Assembly (NCBI GenBank): GCA_964533185.1
Contig: CAZHLD010000089.1
Location: forward strand, 1 to 10,107
Source: CAZHLD01 sp964533185
GTDB lineage: Bacteria; Acidobacteriota; Terriglobia; Acidiferrales; UBA7541
Length of the DNA: 10,107 nt
Direction: 5' to 3'
The notes beneath the pieces are model-generated. The model did no database searches. It saw nothing but the letters and a program-made list of their open reading frames with translations, and was not told where the DNA came from. Shown here piece by piece: positions 1 to 7,302 of this stretch. Made by a program: the position numbers and the translations under genes. How positions within the stretch are numbered: the stretch's first letter is position 1; every line of letters starts with the position of its first letter.

Positions 1-3000
1 GAACGGCTCAACCGCAGCGACCTGAGAACTCTCCTCATCTGGATTGCTGTCGGCCTCCTCGGCGTATTCATTTCCTTCAAATATTTCTTCGTCGCGTTCC
101 CCGAGGCCTCGGTGGATTTCCGCGTCTCCCGCACCGCCGCCGTCGAGGAGGCGCGAAATTTCCTTGCCGTCCAAGGCTTTCAGATACAGGGCTACCAATC
201 CAGCATCGTCTTCCGCGTGGACGACAACGCCAAGAATTACCTCGAGCGCGAAGTCGGACTCGAGCAAGCCAACCGGCTGATGGCTTCCGAGCTGGACATC
301 TGGTACTGGTCGGTCCGCTTTTTCCGCCCGCAGCAGAAGGAAGAGTTTTCCGTGCGCGTCAGCCCGGCCGGCCGCGTGGTGGGCATGGACCATGTGATCG
401 AAGAGGCCCGCGCTGGCGCCCAGCTCGACCAGGCCGCCGCGCGCACCGTTGCGGAGGCATTTCTTCACACGCAGCTTGGCCCGCAATTTGCCGGCTATGA
501 CTTTCTACCCGAAGAGGCCAACTCCACCGAGCGCCCTCACCGCCGCGACTGGAGCTTCACCTGGGAGCGTCGCGGCTTCCGCGCGCCCGACCGGCCCGAC
601 GGTGCCACCTACCGTCTGCGCGTACAGGTCCTGGGCGACCGCGTCGGCGACTACGACGCTTTCCTCAAGGTCCCTGAAGCCTGGGAGCGCGATTTCCGCC
701 GCCTGCGTTCGAGCAACGAGCTCTGGCAGTGGGTTGGCCAGGTGCCTTACTTCTTCCTGCTTGGCGCGTCACTTCTCGTCCTGTTCGAGCTCGCCCGCCG
801 CGGCCTGGTCCACTGGCGGGGCGCGCTCAAAGTAGGGCTGGCGCTCACCGTGCTCTATCTGGTGATGAACTTCAACCAGTGGCCGATCACCCGCGCAGGC
901 TACGACACCAACACGTCCTATTCCGGCTTCTTCGCCGAGCAGATGGGCGCAGCCCTGCTCCTGAGCGTGCTGACCGGAATTTTGGTCGCACTGTTCTTCG
1001 CCGCGGGCGAGCCCTTCTATCGCCAGGCCTACCCGGACAAGTTGCGCCTGGGCGCGGCCTGGAGCTTGCGCGGCCTTCGCTCGAAGGAGTTTTTCCGTTC
1101 CTGTGTGATCGGTCTGGCGATGGCCGCGGCGCACATCGGTTTTGTCGTCGCCTTCTACCTGATCGGCCGCAAGCTGGGCATCTGGGCGCCGCAGGAGATT
1201 AAGTACAGCGATACGGTCAGCACCGTGCTGCCGTGGATCTACCCGCTGGCGATTAGCATCTACGCCGCCACCAACGAGGAGTTCACCTTCCGCCTCTTTG
1301 CCATCCCCTTTCTGATGCGCTATACGCGCTCGCGCGTGCTGGCGATACTCCTGCCCGCCTTCGTCTGGGGCTTTCTCCACAGCATCTACCCGCAGCAGCC
1401 CGGCTACGTCCGCGGCCTCGAAGTGGGCGTGATCGGAGTCGTGGCCGGGTGGGTGATGATTCGCTGGGGCATTCTGGCCACGCTGGTCTGGCATTACACC
1501 GTGGACGCCCTGCTGATCGGCCTGATCCTGCTGCGCTCGGAGAGCCTCTCCTTCAAGCTTTCGGGTGCGCTAGTGGCGGGTCTGGCTGTTCTGCCGCTGG
1601 CCGTTGCCGGCACGTCGTACCTGATTCGAAGGCGCTTCGAACCGGTCGAGGATCAGCTCAACCGCGCCGCTCCTCTTGAGGAAAAAGCCCCGGCACCGGC
1701 TCCGACCGAAACTCGCGCGGCCGGCTGGGAGCCGATGACGCGCCGCTCGATCGGTATCCTGCTGGCCTGCGCTGCCGCGGGAATTGCGATTGCTGCCGCC
1801 GGCAAGTCGGAGAGCATCGGCAAATACATCCGCTTCCAGACCGATTCGCGCCAGGCCGCTGCCCGCTCTGATGAAATCTTGCGCGAGCGCAAGGTCGATC
1901 CCGCCTCCTTCCGGCGCACGGTCACCACTGCCTTCACCTTCAACGGCATCACCAACGAGTTCCTCAAACGCCAGATCGGCATTGCCGCCGCCAACAAGCT
2001 CTACCAGGAGCAGGTCCCCTCGGCCTTCTGGCGCGTCCGCTATTTCCGAAGCCTGCAGAAAGAGGAGTATGCCGTCATCCTGAAGCCGGATGGCTCGTTA
2101 CACTCCGTCCATCATCAGCTTGATGAAAAGACCCTAGGTGCCAATCTAACAAAGGAAGAAGCCCAGGCCCGCGGCGAAGCCTGGCTGCTCGAGGCCAGGC
2201 AGCTCGATCTCTCCAAGTGGAAGCTGGTCTCTGCCACATCGGACAAACGACCCGCCCGTACCGACCACGAATTCACCTGGGAAGAGATTGCCCCCATTGG
2301 CTCGCCGCCTTCCGCCGAAGAGGCCGCCCATGTCCGCTTCGAGCTGCAAGTGCTGGGCGACGAGGTCACCCGCTACCGCATCTTCGTCAAGATCCCCGAG
2401 GAATGGGAGCGCCGCCAGAAAGCGCAGTCCTTCGGTGCAATTGCCCAGCAAATCGGCAAGTATGCGTTCTTCGCTGGTCTCTCACTCTTGGTTCTAGTTC
2501 TCTTTTTCATGAATATCCGCCACCCCGCGGCAGCGGCCATCCCCTGGCGGCGCCTGGCCCGCTGGGCGTTGTGGGGTTTCATTACTATCGTGATTGTGTT
2601 TGCCAACAGCATCCCCCGGATCCTTGCAGCACAGTACGACACGCAGCTTCCGATGTTGAACTTTGGGATCATTCTGATTCTCGGCCTGGTGATCGCTTCT
2701 GCGGCCGTCTATTCCGCCTTGTTTTTCCTCTTTGGCCTGGGCTGGTTTTTTCTCACCCGGGCTTTCGGCAGTGACGATTTGCCGGGGTGGTGGGGAATGC
2801 CTGCCGCCTACTACCGCGACGCGCTGCTGATCGCCCTTGCGGGCCCGTGCGCACTGGCGGGACTTAGCGGATTGTCCTCGCTCGCCTCGCGCTTCTGGCC
2901 GGCGGCCCAGCGGTCCCTTTCGGCGGACGTTCCCGGGCAGTTAGACCTGGTTTTTCCCAGCGTTGTCGAGGCAGCCGGTTCGGTACAGAGCGGGCTCTTC

Positions 3001-3420
3001 ATTGCCGGATTGGTTGCTCTGCTAGCAGGCTTCGTCGCCGCCTATGCGCGCAAGGTCTGGATGCGGGCGGGGCTAGTCCTGCTGGCCGCGATGGCACTGG
3101 CTGGCAACTGGATTGGCGCATCCAGCTTCCTTCAGCAGGTCGTGGTGCTCTCCCTCTCAATTGCCGTCATCGGCTGGGGAGTGGCCCGCATTGTGCGGTT
3201 CAATCTTCTCGGCTATTTCTTGCTGGCGACGTTGCTCTCGCTTTCCGGCGGTGTCCTCGAGCTCGTGCGACAACCAAATTCATTCTTCCGGTGGAATGGT
3301 TACTTCGCTGTGGCCTTCGGGATTCTCTTGCTGGCCTGGCCTCTGCTGGCCTGGCTCAGGTCTCGCAACGCGCCGCCCCCCGTGGGTGAACCTCCCCTGT
3401 CAACCCAAGTCGTACAGTAG
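1..3420 (+). CDS. Large CPBP-family intramembrane metalloprotease-like protein with duplicated extracytoplasmic domain (5' partial)
   Basis: The frame is open from base 1 to the TAG at 3418-3420, so at least 1,139 residues are present and the start lies upstream. A GTG at 112 is the first start-like codon, but the preceding 37 codons encode a good transmembrane helix (residues about 9-32), so 112 is not the start. Residues are counted from base 1. A multi-helix core (about 240-560) carries the three CPBP signatures: EEFTFR at 426-431, a helix ending GFLH with His460, and HYTVD with His498 and Asp502. In this family these Glu/His residues form a glutamic/metal-type active site within the membrane. 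Flanking the core are two related domains of about 200 residues (about 40-240 and 612-812), followed by a C-terminal bundle of roughly seven or eight further helices (about 820-1120). Most CPBP proteins are only 200-350 residues. Substrate and role are unknown; proteolysis of membrane or lipoprotein substrates is inferred from the family. Confidence 0.85.
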   Translation, partial: ERLNRSDLRTLLIWIAVGLLGVFISFKYFFVAFPEASVDFRVSRTAAVEEARNFLAVQGFQIQGYQSSIVFRVDDNAKNYLEREVGLEQANRLMASELDIWYWSVRFFRPQQKEEFSVRVSPAGRVVGMDHVIEEARAGAQLDQAAARTVAEAFLHTQLGPQFAGYDFLPEEANSTERPHRRDWSFTWERRGFRAPDRPDGATYRLRVQVLGDRVGDYDAFLKVPEAWERDFRRLRSSNELWQWVGQVPYFFLLGASLLVLFELARRGLVHWRGALKVGLALTVLYLVMNFNQWPITRAGYDTNTSYSGFFAEQMGAALLLSVLTGILVALFFAAGEPFYRQAYPDKLRLGAAWSLRGLRSKEFFRSCVIGLAMAAAHIGFVVAFYLIGRKLGIWAPQEIKYSDTVSTVLPWIYPLAISIYAATNEEFTFRLFAIPFLMRYTRSRVLAILLPAFVWGFLHSIYPQQPGYVRGLEVGVIGVVAGWVMIRWGILATLVWHYTVDALLIGLILLRSESLSFKLSGALVAGLAVLPLAVAGTSYLIRRRFEPVEDQLNRAAPLEEKAPAPAPTETRAAGWEPMTRRSIGILLACAAAGIAIAAAGKSESIGKYIRFQTDSRQAAARSDEILRERKVDPASFRRTVTTAFTFNGITNEFLKRQIGIAAANKLYQEQVPSAFWRVRYFRSLQKEEYAVILKPDGSLHSVHHQLDEKTLGANLTKEEAQARGEAWLLEARQLDLSKWKLVSATSDKRPARTDHEFTWEEIAPIGSPPSAEEAAHVRFELQVLGDEVTRYRIFVKIPEEWERRQKAQSFGAIAQQIGKYAFFAGLSLLVLVLFFMNIRHPAAAAIPWRRLARWALWGFITIVIVFANSIPRILAAQYDTQLPMLNFGIILILGLVIASAAVYSALFFLFGLGWFFLTRAFGSDDLPGWWGMPAAYYRDALLIALAGPCALAGLSGLSSLASRFWPAAQRSLSADVPGQLDLVFPSVVEAAGSVQSGLFIAGLVALLAGFVAAYARKVWMRAGLVLLAAMALAGNWIGASSFLQQVVVLSLSIAVIGWGVARIVRFNLLGYFLLATLLSLSGGVLELVRQPNSFFRWNGYFAVAFGILLLAWPLLAWLRSRNAPPPVGEPPLSTQVVQ
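118..720 (+). repeat. Protein-level duplication, copy 1 (extracytoplasmic domain of the CPBP protein)
   Basis: This segment of about 200 residues matches the segment at 1834-2436 of the same gene. Shared landmarks in the same order: a Q/E-V/I-G-x(5)-AN-R/K-L motif, W-S/R-V-R-F/Y-F-R-x-x-QKEE-F/Y, then FTWE, then VLGDxV followed by Y, F-x-K-V/I-PE and WER. Each copy is followed directly by a transmembrane helix. It probably faces the periplasm. I see no catalytic motif in it; the layout loosely recalls PepSY-like regulatory domains, which is only a suggestion. Confidence 0.7.
1834..2436 (+). repeat. Protein-level duplication, copy 2 (extracytoplasmic domain of the CPBP protein)
   Basis: This is the second copy of the domain at 118-720, about equal in length and diverged in sequence. 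It keeps the AN-K-L motif, the W-R-V-R-Y-F-R block followed by QKEE, FTWE, and the VLGD...Y...F-V-K-I-PE-E-WER ending. It lies after the CPBP core and a linker helix and is followed by the C-terminal helix bundle. The similarity was judged by eye on the translation. Confidence 0.7.
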
Positions 3421-3779
3421 GCGATGTATCCAGTCTTTCGCCCCTCACTGAAACATCTCTTCGGGTAATCTCGTCATCCATTGAGTAGCGGCATGAAGGG
3501 GCTGATCGGGCGTTGTGTCTTGGGGTGTTCCGCAGCTATGAAAAAGCGGAGGCTATGCTTACCCCGGTCAGTCTCAATCGTCTATACAGGGTGTGGCGCA
3601 CGGCTCGCGCCCCGGCTGTTGCTCTATAATCTGGCCTGGAGAATGGCTGCCAGGCTGGCCGGATCTCACGCCATTTGTTGAGAAACCAGGGTATGCCGCT
3701 AACAAGTTTGGCCTTCGTTGTGCCAGGACAAGGAACGCACCGAGGTTGTGAGGGGGGCGCCGCGGCCGCCCGGACCATC
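3421..3779. other. Non-coding leader between the CPBP gene and the sigma-factor operon
   Basis: These 359 bases hold no gene I can support. Short open frames exist (for example 3481-3681), but they start at TTG, have no ribosome binding site and encode Cys/Arg-rich sequence without recognisable features. Base composition is visibly less GC-rich and less codon-periodic than the flanks. Weak local structure is present: GGCGC 3595-3599 facing GCGCC 3607-3611, and TCCGC 3529-3533 facing GCGGA 3546-3550. No hairpin with a T tract follows the CPBP stop. The region most likely holds the promoter and 5' leader of the downstream operon. Confidence 0.6.
3625..3630 (+). promoter_or_regulatory. TATAAT -10-like box upstream of the sigma-factor operon
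   Basis: A perfect TATAAT hexamer lies in otherwise GC-rich sequence, about 150 bases before the preferred sigma start. The position about 17 bases upstream (GGCTCG) is not a good -35 match, so only the -10 element is supported. No clear ECF-type GGAAC/GTC pair was found by eye. Confidence 0.3.
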
Positions 3780-4364
3780 GTGAAGACGGCGGATGAACAG
3801 GCCCTCATCCGGGCGGCCCAGGGCGGAGACCGCGCGGCCTTCGAGGAACTCGTCCACCGCTACGACCGCGATGTCCTCCGCCTTGCGCTCAACCTGCTCC
3901 ACCGCACAGAGGATGCCCGCGACGTCTATCAGGAAGCCTTCCTGAAAGTTTACAAGAACATCCACCGCTTTCGCTTCGAGTGCAGCTTTTACACCTGGGT
4001 CTATCGGATTGTCACCAACGTCTGCTTGGACCACCTTCGCCGCCGCATCAGCCGCCCCGAGGACCAGGCCCCCGAGCCTTCGCCCGACGAGACGGCTCCG
4101 ACCAACTTTTTCGAACGCGTGGCCGAAGACCGCTTGATCGGCGACCCCGAACGCAGCTTCATGGGCAAAGAGATCGGCTGGCGCATCCACGGGGCCCTGC
4201 AGACCCTCACGCCGCGCGAGCGCATGGTCTTTGAAATGAAACATTATCAGGGCCTGAAGCTGCGAGCGATCGGAGAACTGCTCGGCACTACTGAGGAGAC
4301 CGTAAAGAATTCGCTCTTTCGCGCCACGCGGAAACTCCGCACGCGGCTGGAAGGATTGCTGTGA
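3780..4364 (+). CDS. RNA polymerase sigma-70 factor, ECF subfamily
   Basis: This is an alternative sigma factor that directs RNA polymerase to a specific promoter set. Region 2 runs over about residues 8-85 (acidic/hydrophobic start, then a DVYQEAFLKVY segment, FYTWVYRI and a DHLRRR end). Region 4 covers about 135-192, with LTPRERMVFEMKH followed by a helix-turn-helix (GLKLRAIGELLG, then TEETVKNSLFRATRKLR). The linker is short, with no region 1 or 3, as usual for ECF factors. I chose GTG at 3780 (194 residues) because the sigma-2 fold begins a few residues later. The frame is open further upstream to TTG 3675, with ATG 3693 and GTG 3720 as alternatives, but that extension looks unlike sigma factor. 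No start has an ideal ribosome binding site. Its TGA overlaps the next gene's GTG, as expected for a sigma/anti-sigma pair. Confidence 0.9.
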   Translation: MKTADEQALIRAAQGGDRAAFEELVHRYDRDVLRLALNLLHRTEDARDVYQEAFLKVYKNIHRFRFECSFYTWVYRIVTNVCLDHLRRRISRPEDQAPEPSPDETAPTNFFERVAEDRLIGDPERSFMGKEIGWRIHGALQTLTPRERMVFEMKHYQGLKLRAIGELLGTTEETVKNSLFRATRKLRTRLEGLL

Positions 4365-5377
4365 ACGAAATCAACAAATCGGCCTGCGAACCGATCGAGC
4401 GCCTGCTCGTTCTCTACGCCTGCGACGAGTTGGAAGAAGCCGAGCGCAGCTCGGTCGAGCAACACGTGCAGCAGTGCGCCGGCTGCGCCGCAACCCTGGC
4501 CCGTGAATTGCGCATGCGCGAGGTTTTGGCCTCGGCGGGCCGGCCTGCCGACCGGCTTGACCCCTCGGGGCTGCTTCTGGCCCAGTGCCGCAGCGAGTTG
4601 GCCGAGAAGCTCGACGATGATGCTGCTCCGGCCGCGCGCCGCCGCTGGTTTGGCTGGCTGCGGCCTTCGGAGTGGTTCGTCCTCCGCCCGGTCTGGACCG
4701 CCACGCTGCTGGTGCTGGTCGGCGTGAGCCTCGGCACCGTTGCCCCGCGCTGGTTTATCCCCGAGCCGGGACCGATCAATGGTGCCGGGGTCATCGTCTC
4801 TGCGCCGCGCCTCACCGACCAGGACATGCAAACGCTGGGCGTATCGGGTATCAACTGGGTGGGCGACTCGAATGCCGGCGCGCAACGCATCGAGTTGCAC
4901 GTGACCGCGGAGAAGCCTCTGATCTTGCTGGGCACCACCGACGACACTGACGTCCGGCGTGTGCTCACCTTTATTGTCCAGAACGGCCAGCGCTTTGACC
5001 CGGGCATCCGCCTCGACTCGGTGGACGTGCTGCGCATGCGCTCGGGCGACGCCGCCGTCCGCCAGGCGCTTTGCAACGCGGTGAAGAGTGACCGCAATCC
5101 CGGCGTGCGCCTGAAAGCGCTCGAGGCCCTGCGCGGCTTTGAGCAGGATGAGCTCGTCCGCGACACCCTGCTTGCCGCACTTATCGAAGACAGCAACCCC
5201 GGCGTGCGCATTGAGGCCATCAATGCCTTACGCACCCTGACGGAAAAGTCCCCGGATTTCGATGACCAGAGCGTGATCGACGTCCTGCGTGACCGCATGC
5301 AGAAAGACCCCAACACCTATATCCGCATGCAGAGCGCGGCCGCGGTCCGTCAGCTCGGTCCCCGGCAATCGTACTGA
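4361..5377 (+). CDS. Membrane anti-sigma factor: zinc-finger domain, one TM helix, C-terminal HEAT-like repeats
   Basis: This is probably the cognate anti-sigma factor that sequesters the ECF sigma encoded just before it. The N-terminal domain carries the zinc-binding HxxxCxxC motif (His35, Cys39, Cys42), with another Cys at 9, typical of zf-HC2/ZAS anti-sigma domains. A single transmembrane helix lies at about 110-130, followed by an extracytoplasmic part of about 200 residues. That part ends in four HEAT-like repeats with the consensus N/D-P-G-V/I-R-x(2)-A/S-x(2)-A/V-L/V-R, starting near residues 213, 246, 279 and 318 (spacing 33, 33, 39). The GTG start overlaps the sigma stop by 4 bases, so translation is probably coupled. 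HEAT repeats bind proteins, so the distal domain could sense or dock a partner, perhaps one of the exported proteins encoded downstream (inference). At 338 residues it is longer than many zf-HC2 anti-sigma factors. Confidence 0.85.
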   Translation: MNEINKSACEPIERLLVLYACDELEEAERSSVEQHVQQCAGCAATLARELRMREVLASAGRPADRLDPSGLLLAQCRSELAEKLDDDAAPAARRRWFGWLRPSEWFVLRPVWTATLLVLVGVSLGTVAPRWFIPEPGPINGAGVIVSAPRLTDQDMQTLGVSGINWVGDSNAGAQRIELHVTAEKPLILLGTTDDTDVRRVLTFIVQNGQRFDPGIRLDSVDVLRMRSGDAAVRQALCNAVKSDRNPGVRLKALEALRGFEQDELVRDTLLAALIEDSNPGVRIEAINALRTLTEKSPDFDDQSVIDVLRDRMQKDPNTYIRMQSAAAVRQLGPRQSY

Positions 5378-5381
5378 GTTT

Positions 5382-5387
5382 GGAAAG
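5382..5387 (+). promoter_or_regulatory. Ribosome binding site fixing the start at 5395
   Basis: GGAAAG is followed by 7 bases and then ATG 5395. This supports ATG 5395, followed by a standard signal peptide, over the in-frame TTG at 5380. Confidence 0.55.
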
Positions 5388-5394
5388 TGGCTCC

Positions 5395-7251
5395 ATGAAT
5401 CGCTCGCTCCACAGAAGGGCTCTTTTTGCCCTGCTCGCCGGCGCATTTTTTGTGATGCAGACCGGCGCAGCGCTGCCTGCCTCGGAGGCGCAGGGGCCCT
5501 CCGCGGGAGAATGGCCAGCGCCCGACCAGAGTGTTACTTCTCCCCAGCGCCTGCCCGAGCTGGTCCCGGCAGAAGAGCGCACCCCGGCCGATACTCCGCA
5601 GGCCGACCGCATCTCCGAGGTCAAAGCCGGCGTGGTCGAAACAAAAGATGGGCTGCGCCTGCGCCTGGTCACCGATATCGGCAACGTCCGCATCCATGTC
5701 AAAGAGTCCGGTCAAGTGAGTTACTCGGTACGCATTGAGACCGACTCGCGCCAGCCGGACGCCCGCGCGCTGATTCAACAGTTTGTTGTCACAGCGCGGA
5801 GCACGCCGACGGGCGTGTACATAACCGGACAGGTGCCCGCGCGCGAGTTCCGCGGGCGCCGCTGGGTGGAATTCGACGTCAACGTGCCGCCCAATTATGA
5901 GCTCGACATCAACAGCAGGGCCGGTAACATTCAGGTGGAAGACATCGAAGGCCGCGTCAGCCTGGTCACCGGCGGCGGGAACATCTCCGCCGGGCGCGTC
6001 GGCGGTCCCTCTGCGGCGGGCGCGCGTCTCGAGACGCAGGGCGGCCACATCAACGTACAGGACGTCAACGGCGAGCTCCGCGCCATCACCGCCGGCGGCC
6101 ACATCACTGCCAACTCGGTTCAAGGCGAAGCCACGATGCGCACCGGCGGCGGGCACGTCCGCGTCGGCACCATTGCCGGAGCTGCACGCCTCGATACCGG
6201 CGGCGGCAACATCTCTGTGCAGCGCGCTATGGCCGAAGTCTCCGCCATCACCGGCGGCGGACAGGTGGATATCGGTGAGGCCGCGGGTCCGATCCGCGCG
6301 CGCACTGGCGGCGGCGTGATCCGCGTCCTGCGCGTGACCGGCCCCACTGATCTCAACACCGGCGGCGGCAGCATCTTCTTTACCCAGGTGCAGGGCGCCG
6401 TACGCGCCTCCACCGGCGCCGGCACAATCACTGCATTCTTCCTGCCCGAATCAAAATCCTTCGGCCCCTCGCAACTGATTTCCGGTCTGGGTGACGTGGT
6501 CGTCTATCTGCCGCGCGATCTGGCCATCACCATCAACGCGGTGATCGAAACCCCGGCCGACCACCGCATTGAAGCCGACCCGGCGCTTCCCCTCAAGGTC
6601 AGCTACTCGAGCTCGGGCGGCGGCCAGCAGGAAGTCCGCGGCGAATGCACGCTCAATGGCGGCGGTGATCTGCTCCGCATCCGCACCACCGCCGGTAACA
6701 TCCGCCTGAAGCTCAGCGACCCGGCCACCCAGCTGCAGCAGAACGAAAGCATGAAGAAGCGCTTCAAGCAGCGCCTCGAGCTGCAGGAGATGCGCCGCCT
6801 TCAGTTGCAGGAGCAAGTCCGCGCCCAAGCAGGACCGCAGGCGGAGGCTTTGGCCGAGGCCCGCCAGCAGATTGCCGAGCAAGCCCGGCAGCAGGCCGCC
6901 GAACAGGCGCGCGAAGCCAGCCGTCTGGCCGGCCTCCAGCGGCGCATCGAGAAGATGATCATTGGCGGCGTCCGCGTGGACGCCGAGGAGCAGCAGAAAA
7001 AGCTCAGCTACTACGTGCCGCCCGATTATCCGGACGTGGCCCGTGAGGCCGGCATTGAGGGCAGCGTCCGGCTCCAGGTTGTAGTCGCAGAGGACGGCAC
7101 GGTGAGCGATGCACGAGTGCTGGCCGGCGAGCCGATTCTGGCCGACGCGGCGCTGGCGGCCGTCCGGCAGTGGCGCTATCAGCCCAGGTTGATCGAGGGC
7201 AAGCCGGTGAAAGTTGTGACCAAGGTGACGGTCGTATTCCGTTTGGATTAG
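5395..7251 (+). CDS. Exported DUF4097-like beta-repeat / coiled-coil / TonB C-terminal domain fusion protein
   Basis: The product has 618 residues. It starts with a signal peptide (MNRSLHRR, then a hydrophobic stretch, cleavage near residues 28-33). A DUF4097-like putative adhesin domain follows (about 80-420), including a VPPNYELD segment like that of such domains. Its core is nine repeats of TGGG-like turns (T192 to T340, about every 18-19 residues; variants TGGGNI, TQGGHI, TAGGHI, TGAGTI), consistent with a stacked beta-helix. A highly charged Q/A/R/E-rich coiled coil spans about 453-522. The last 80 residues (about 539-618) are a TonB C-terminal domain: YP-x-x-AREAGIEG-x-V, then VAEDGTVSDARVLAGEP, AVRQWRYQP and a final F-R-L-D. 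There is no proline-rich TonB spacer and no obvious lasting membrane anchor. It is predicted to be periplasmic or outer-membrane associated, perhaps a linker or scaffold. TonB energy transduction is doubtful. It starts 17 bases after the anti-sigma stop. Confidence 0.85.
   Translation: MNRSLHRRALFALLAGAFFVMQTGAALPASEAQGPSAGEWPAPDQSVTSPQRLPELVPAEERTPADTPQADRISEVKAGVVETKDGLRLRLVTDIGNVRIHVKESGQVSYSVRIETDSRQPDARALIQQFVVTARSTPTGVYITGQVPAREFRGRRWVEFDVNVPPNYELDINSRAGNIQVEDIEGRVSLVTGGGNISAGRVGGPSAAGARLETQGGHINVQDVNGELRAITAGGHITANSVQGEATMRTGGGHVRVGTIAGAARLDTGGGNISVQRAMAEVSAITGGGQVDIGEAAGPIRARTGGGVIRVLRVTGPTDLNTGGGSIFFTQVQGAVRASTGAGTITAFFLPESKSFGPSQLISGLGDVVVYLPRDLAITINAVIETPADHRIEADPALPLKVSYSSSGGGQQEVRGECTLNGGGDLLRIRTTAGNIRLKLSDPATQLQQNESMKKRFKQRLELQEMRRLQLQEQVRAQAGPQAEALAEARQQIAEQARQQAAEQAREASRLAGLQRRIEKMIIGGVRVDAEEQQKKLSYYVPPDYPDVAREAGIEGSVRLQVVVAEDGTVSDARVLAGEPILADAALAAVRQWRYQPRLIEGKPVKVVTKVTVVFRLD
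5941..6438 (+). repeat. Nine-unit TGGG repeat array within the DUF4097-like domain
   Basis: Imperfect units of roughly 54-60 bases are each marked by an ACCGGCGGCGG-like block encoding TGGG or a variant, followed by a beta-strand pattern of alternating hydrophobic residues. The first block is at 5968 and the last at 6412. The nucleotide similarity is strongest at the glycine-rich turn. Confidence 0.75.
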
Positions 7252-7257
7252 TCGGGC

Positions 7258-7273
7258 TCCCGCTTTGGCGGGA
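7258..7273 (+). terminator. Small intercistronic hairpin (not a full terminator)
   Basis: TCCCGC, a 4-base loop TTTG, then GCGGGA form a perfect 6-bp stem starting 7 bases after the stop of the fusion gene. Only AATTCT follows, not a T tract. It therefore looks more like a processing, stabilising or attenuating element inside the operon than a strong terminator. Confidence 0.35.
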
Positions 7274-7302
7274 ATTCTGCCATTTCTGACCGGGGTGCAG
7301 AG

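Noticed and set aside
112..114. GTG at 112 as the start of the CPBP gene
   Set aside because: The frame is open to base 1, and the 37 upstream codons form a transmembrane helix typical of the N-terminus of such a protein.
769..1494. 241-codon antisense open frame inside the CPBP gene
   Set aside because: The plus-strand frame encodes the catalytic CPBP motifs here. The antisense product is charged low-complexity sequence without features.
3481..3681. 66-codon ORF in the leader upstream of the sigma gene
   Set aside because: TTG start, no ribosome binding site, Cys/Arg-rich sequence without recognisable features.
3675..3779. N-terminal extension of the sigma factor from TTG 3675, ATG 3693 or GTG 3720
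   Set aside because: The encoded 20-35 residues do not look like sigma factor sequence and no start has a well-placed ribosome binding site. GTG 3780 gives the normal ECF length. ATG 3693 remains possible.
5965..6425. Regularly spaced GC-rich repeats considered as a CRISPR or intergenic repeat array
   Set aside because: The blocks are imperfect, in frame and encode the TGGG turns of a beta-repeat domain, so they are protein-coding repeats.
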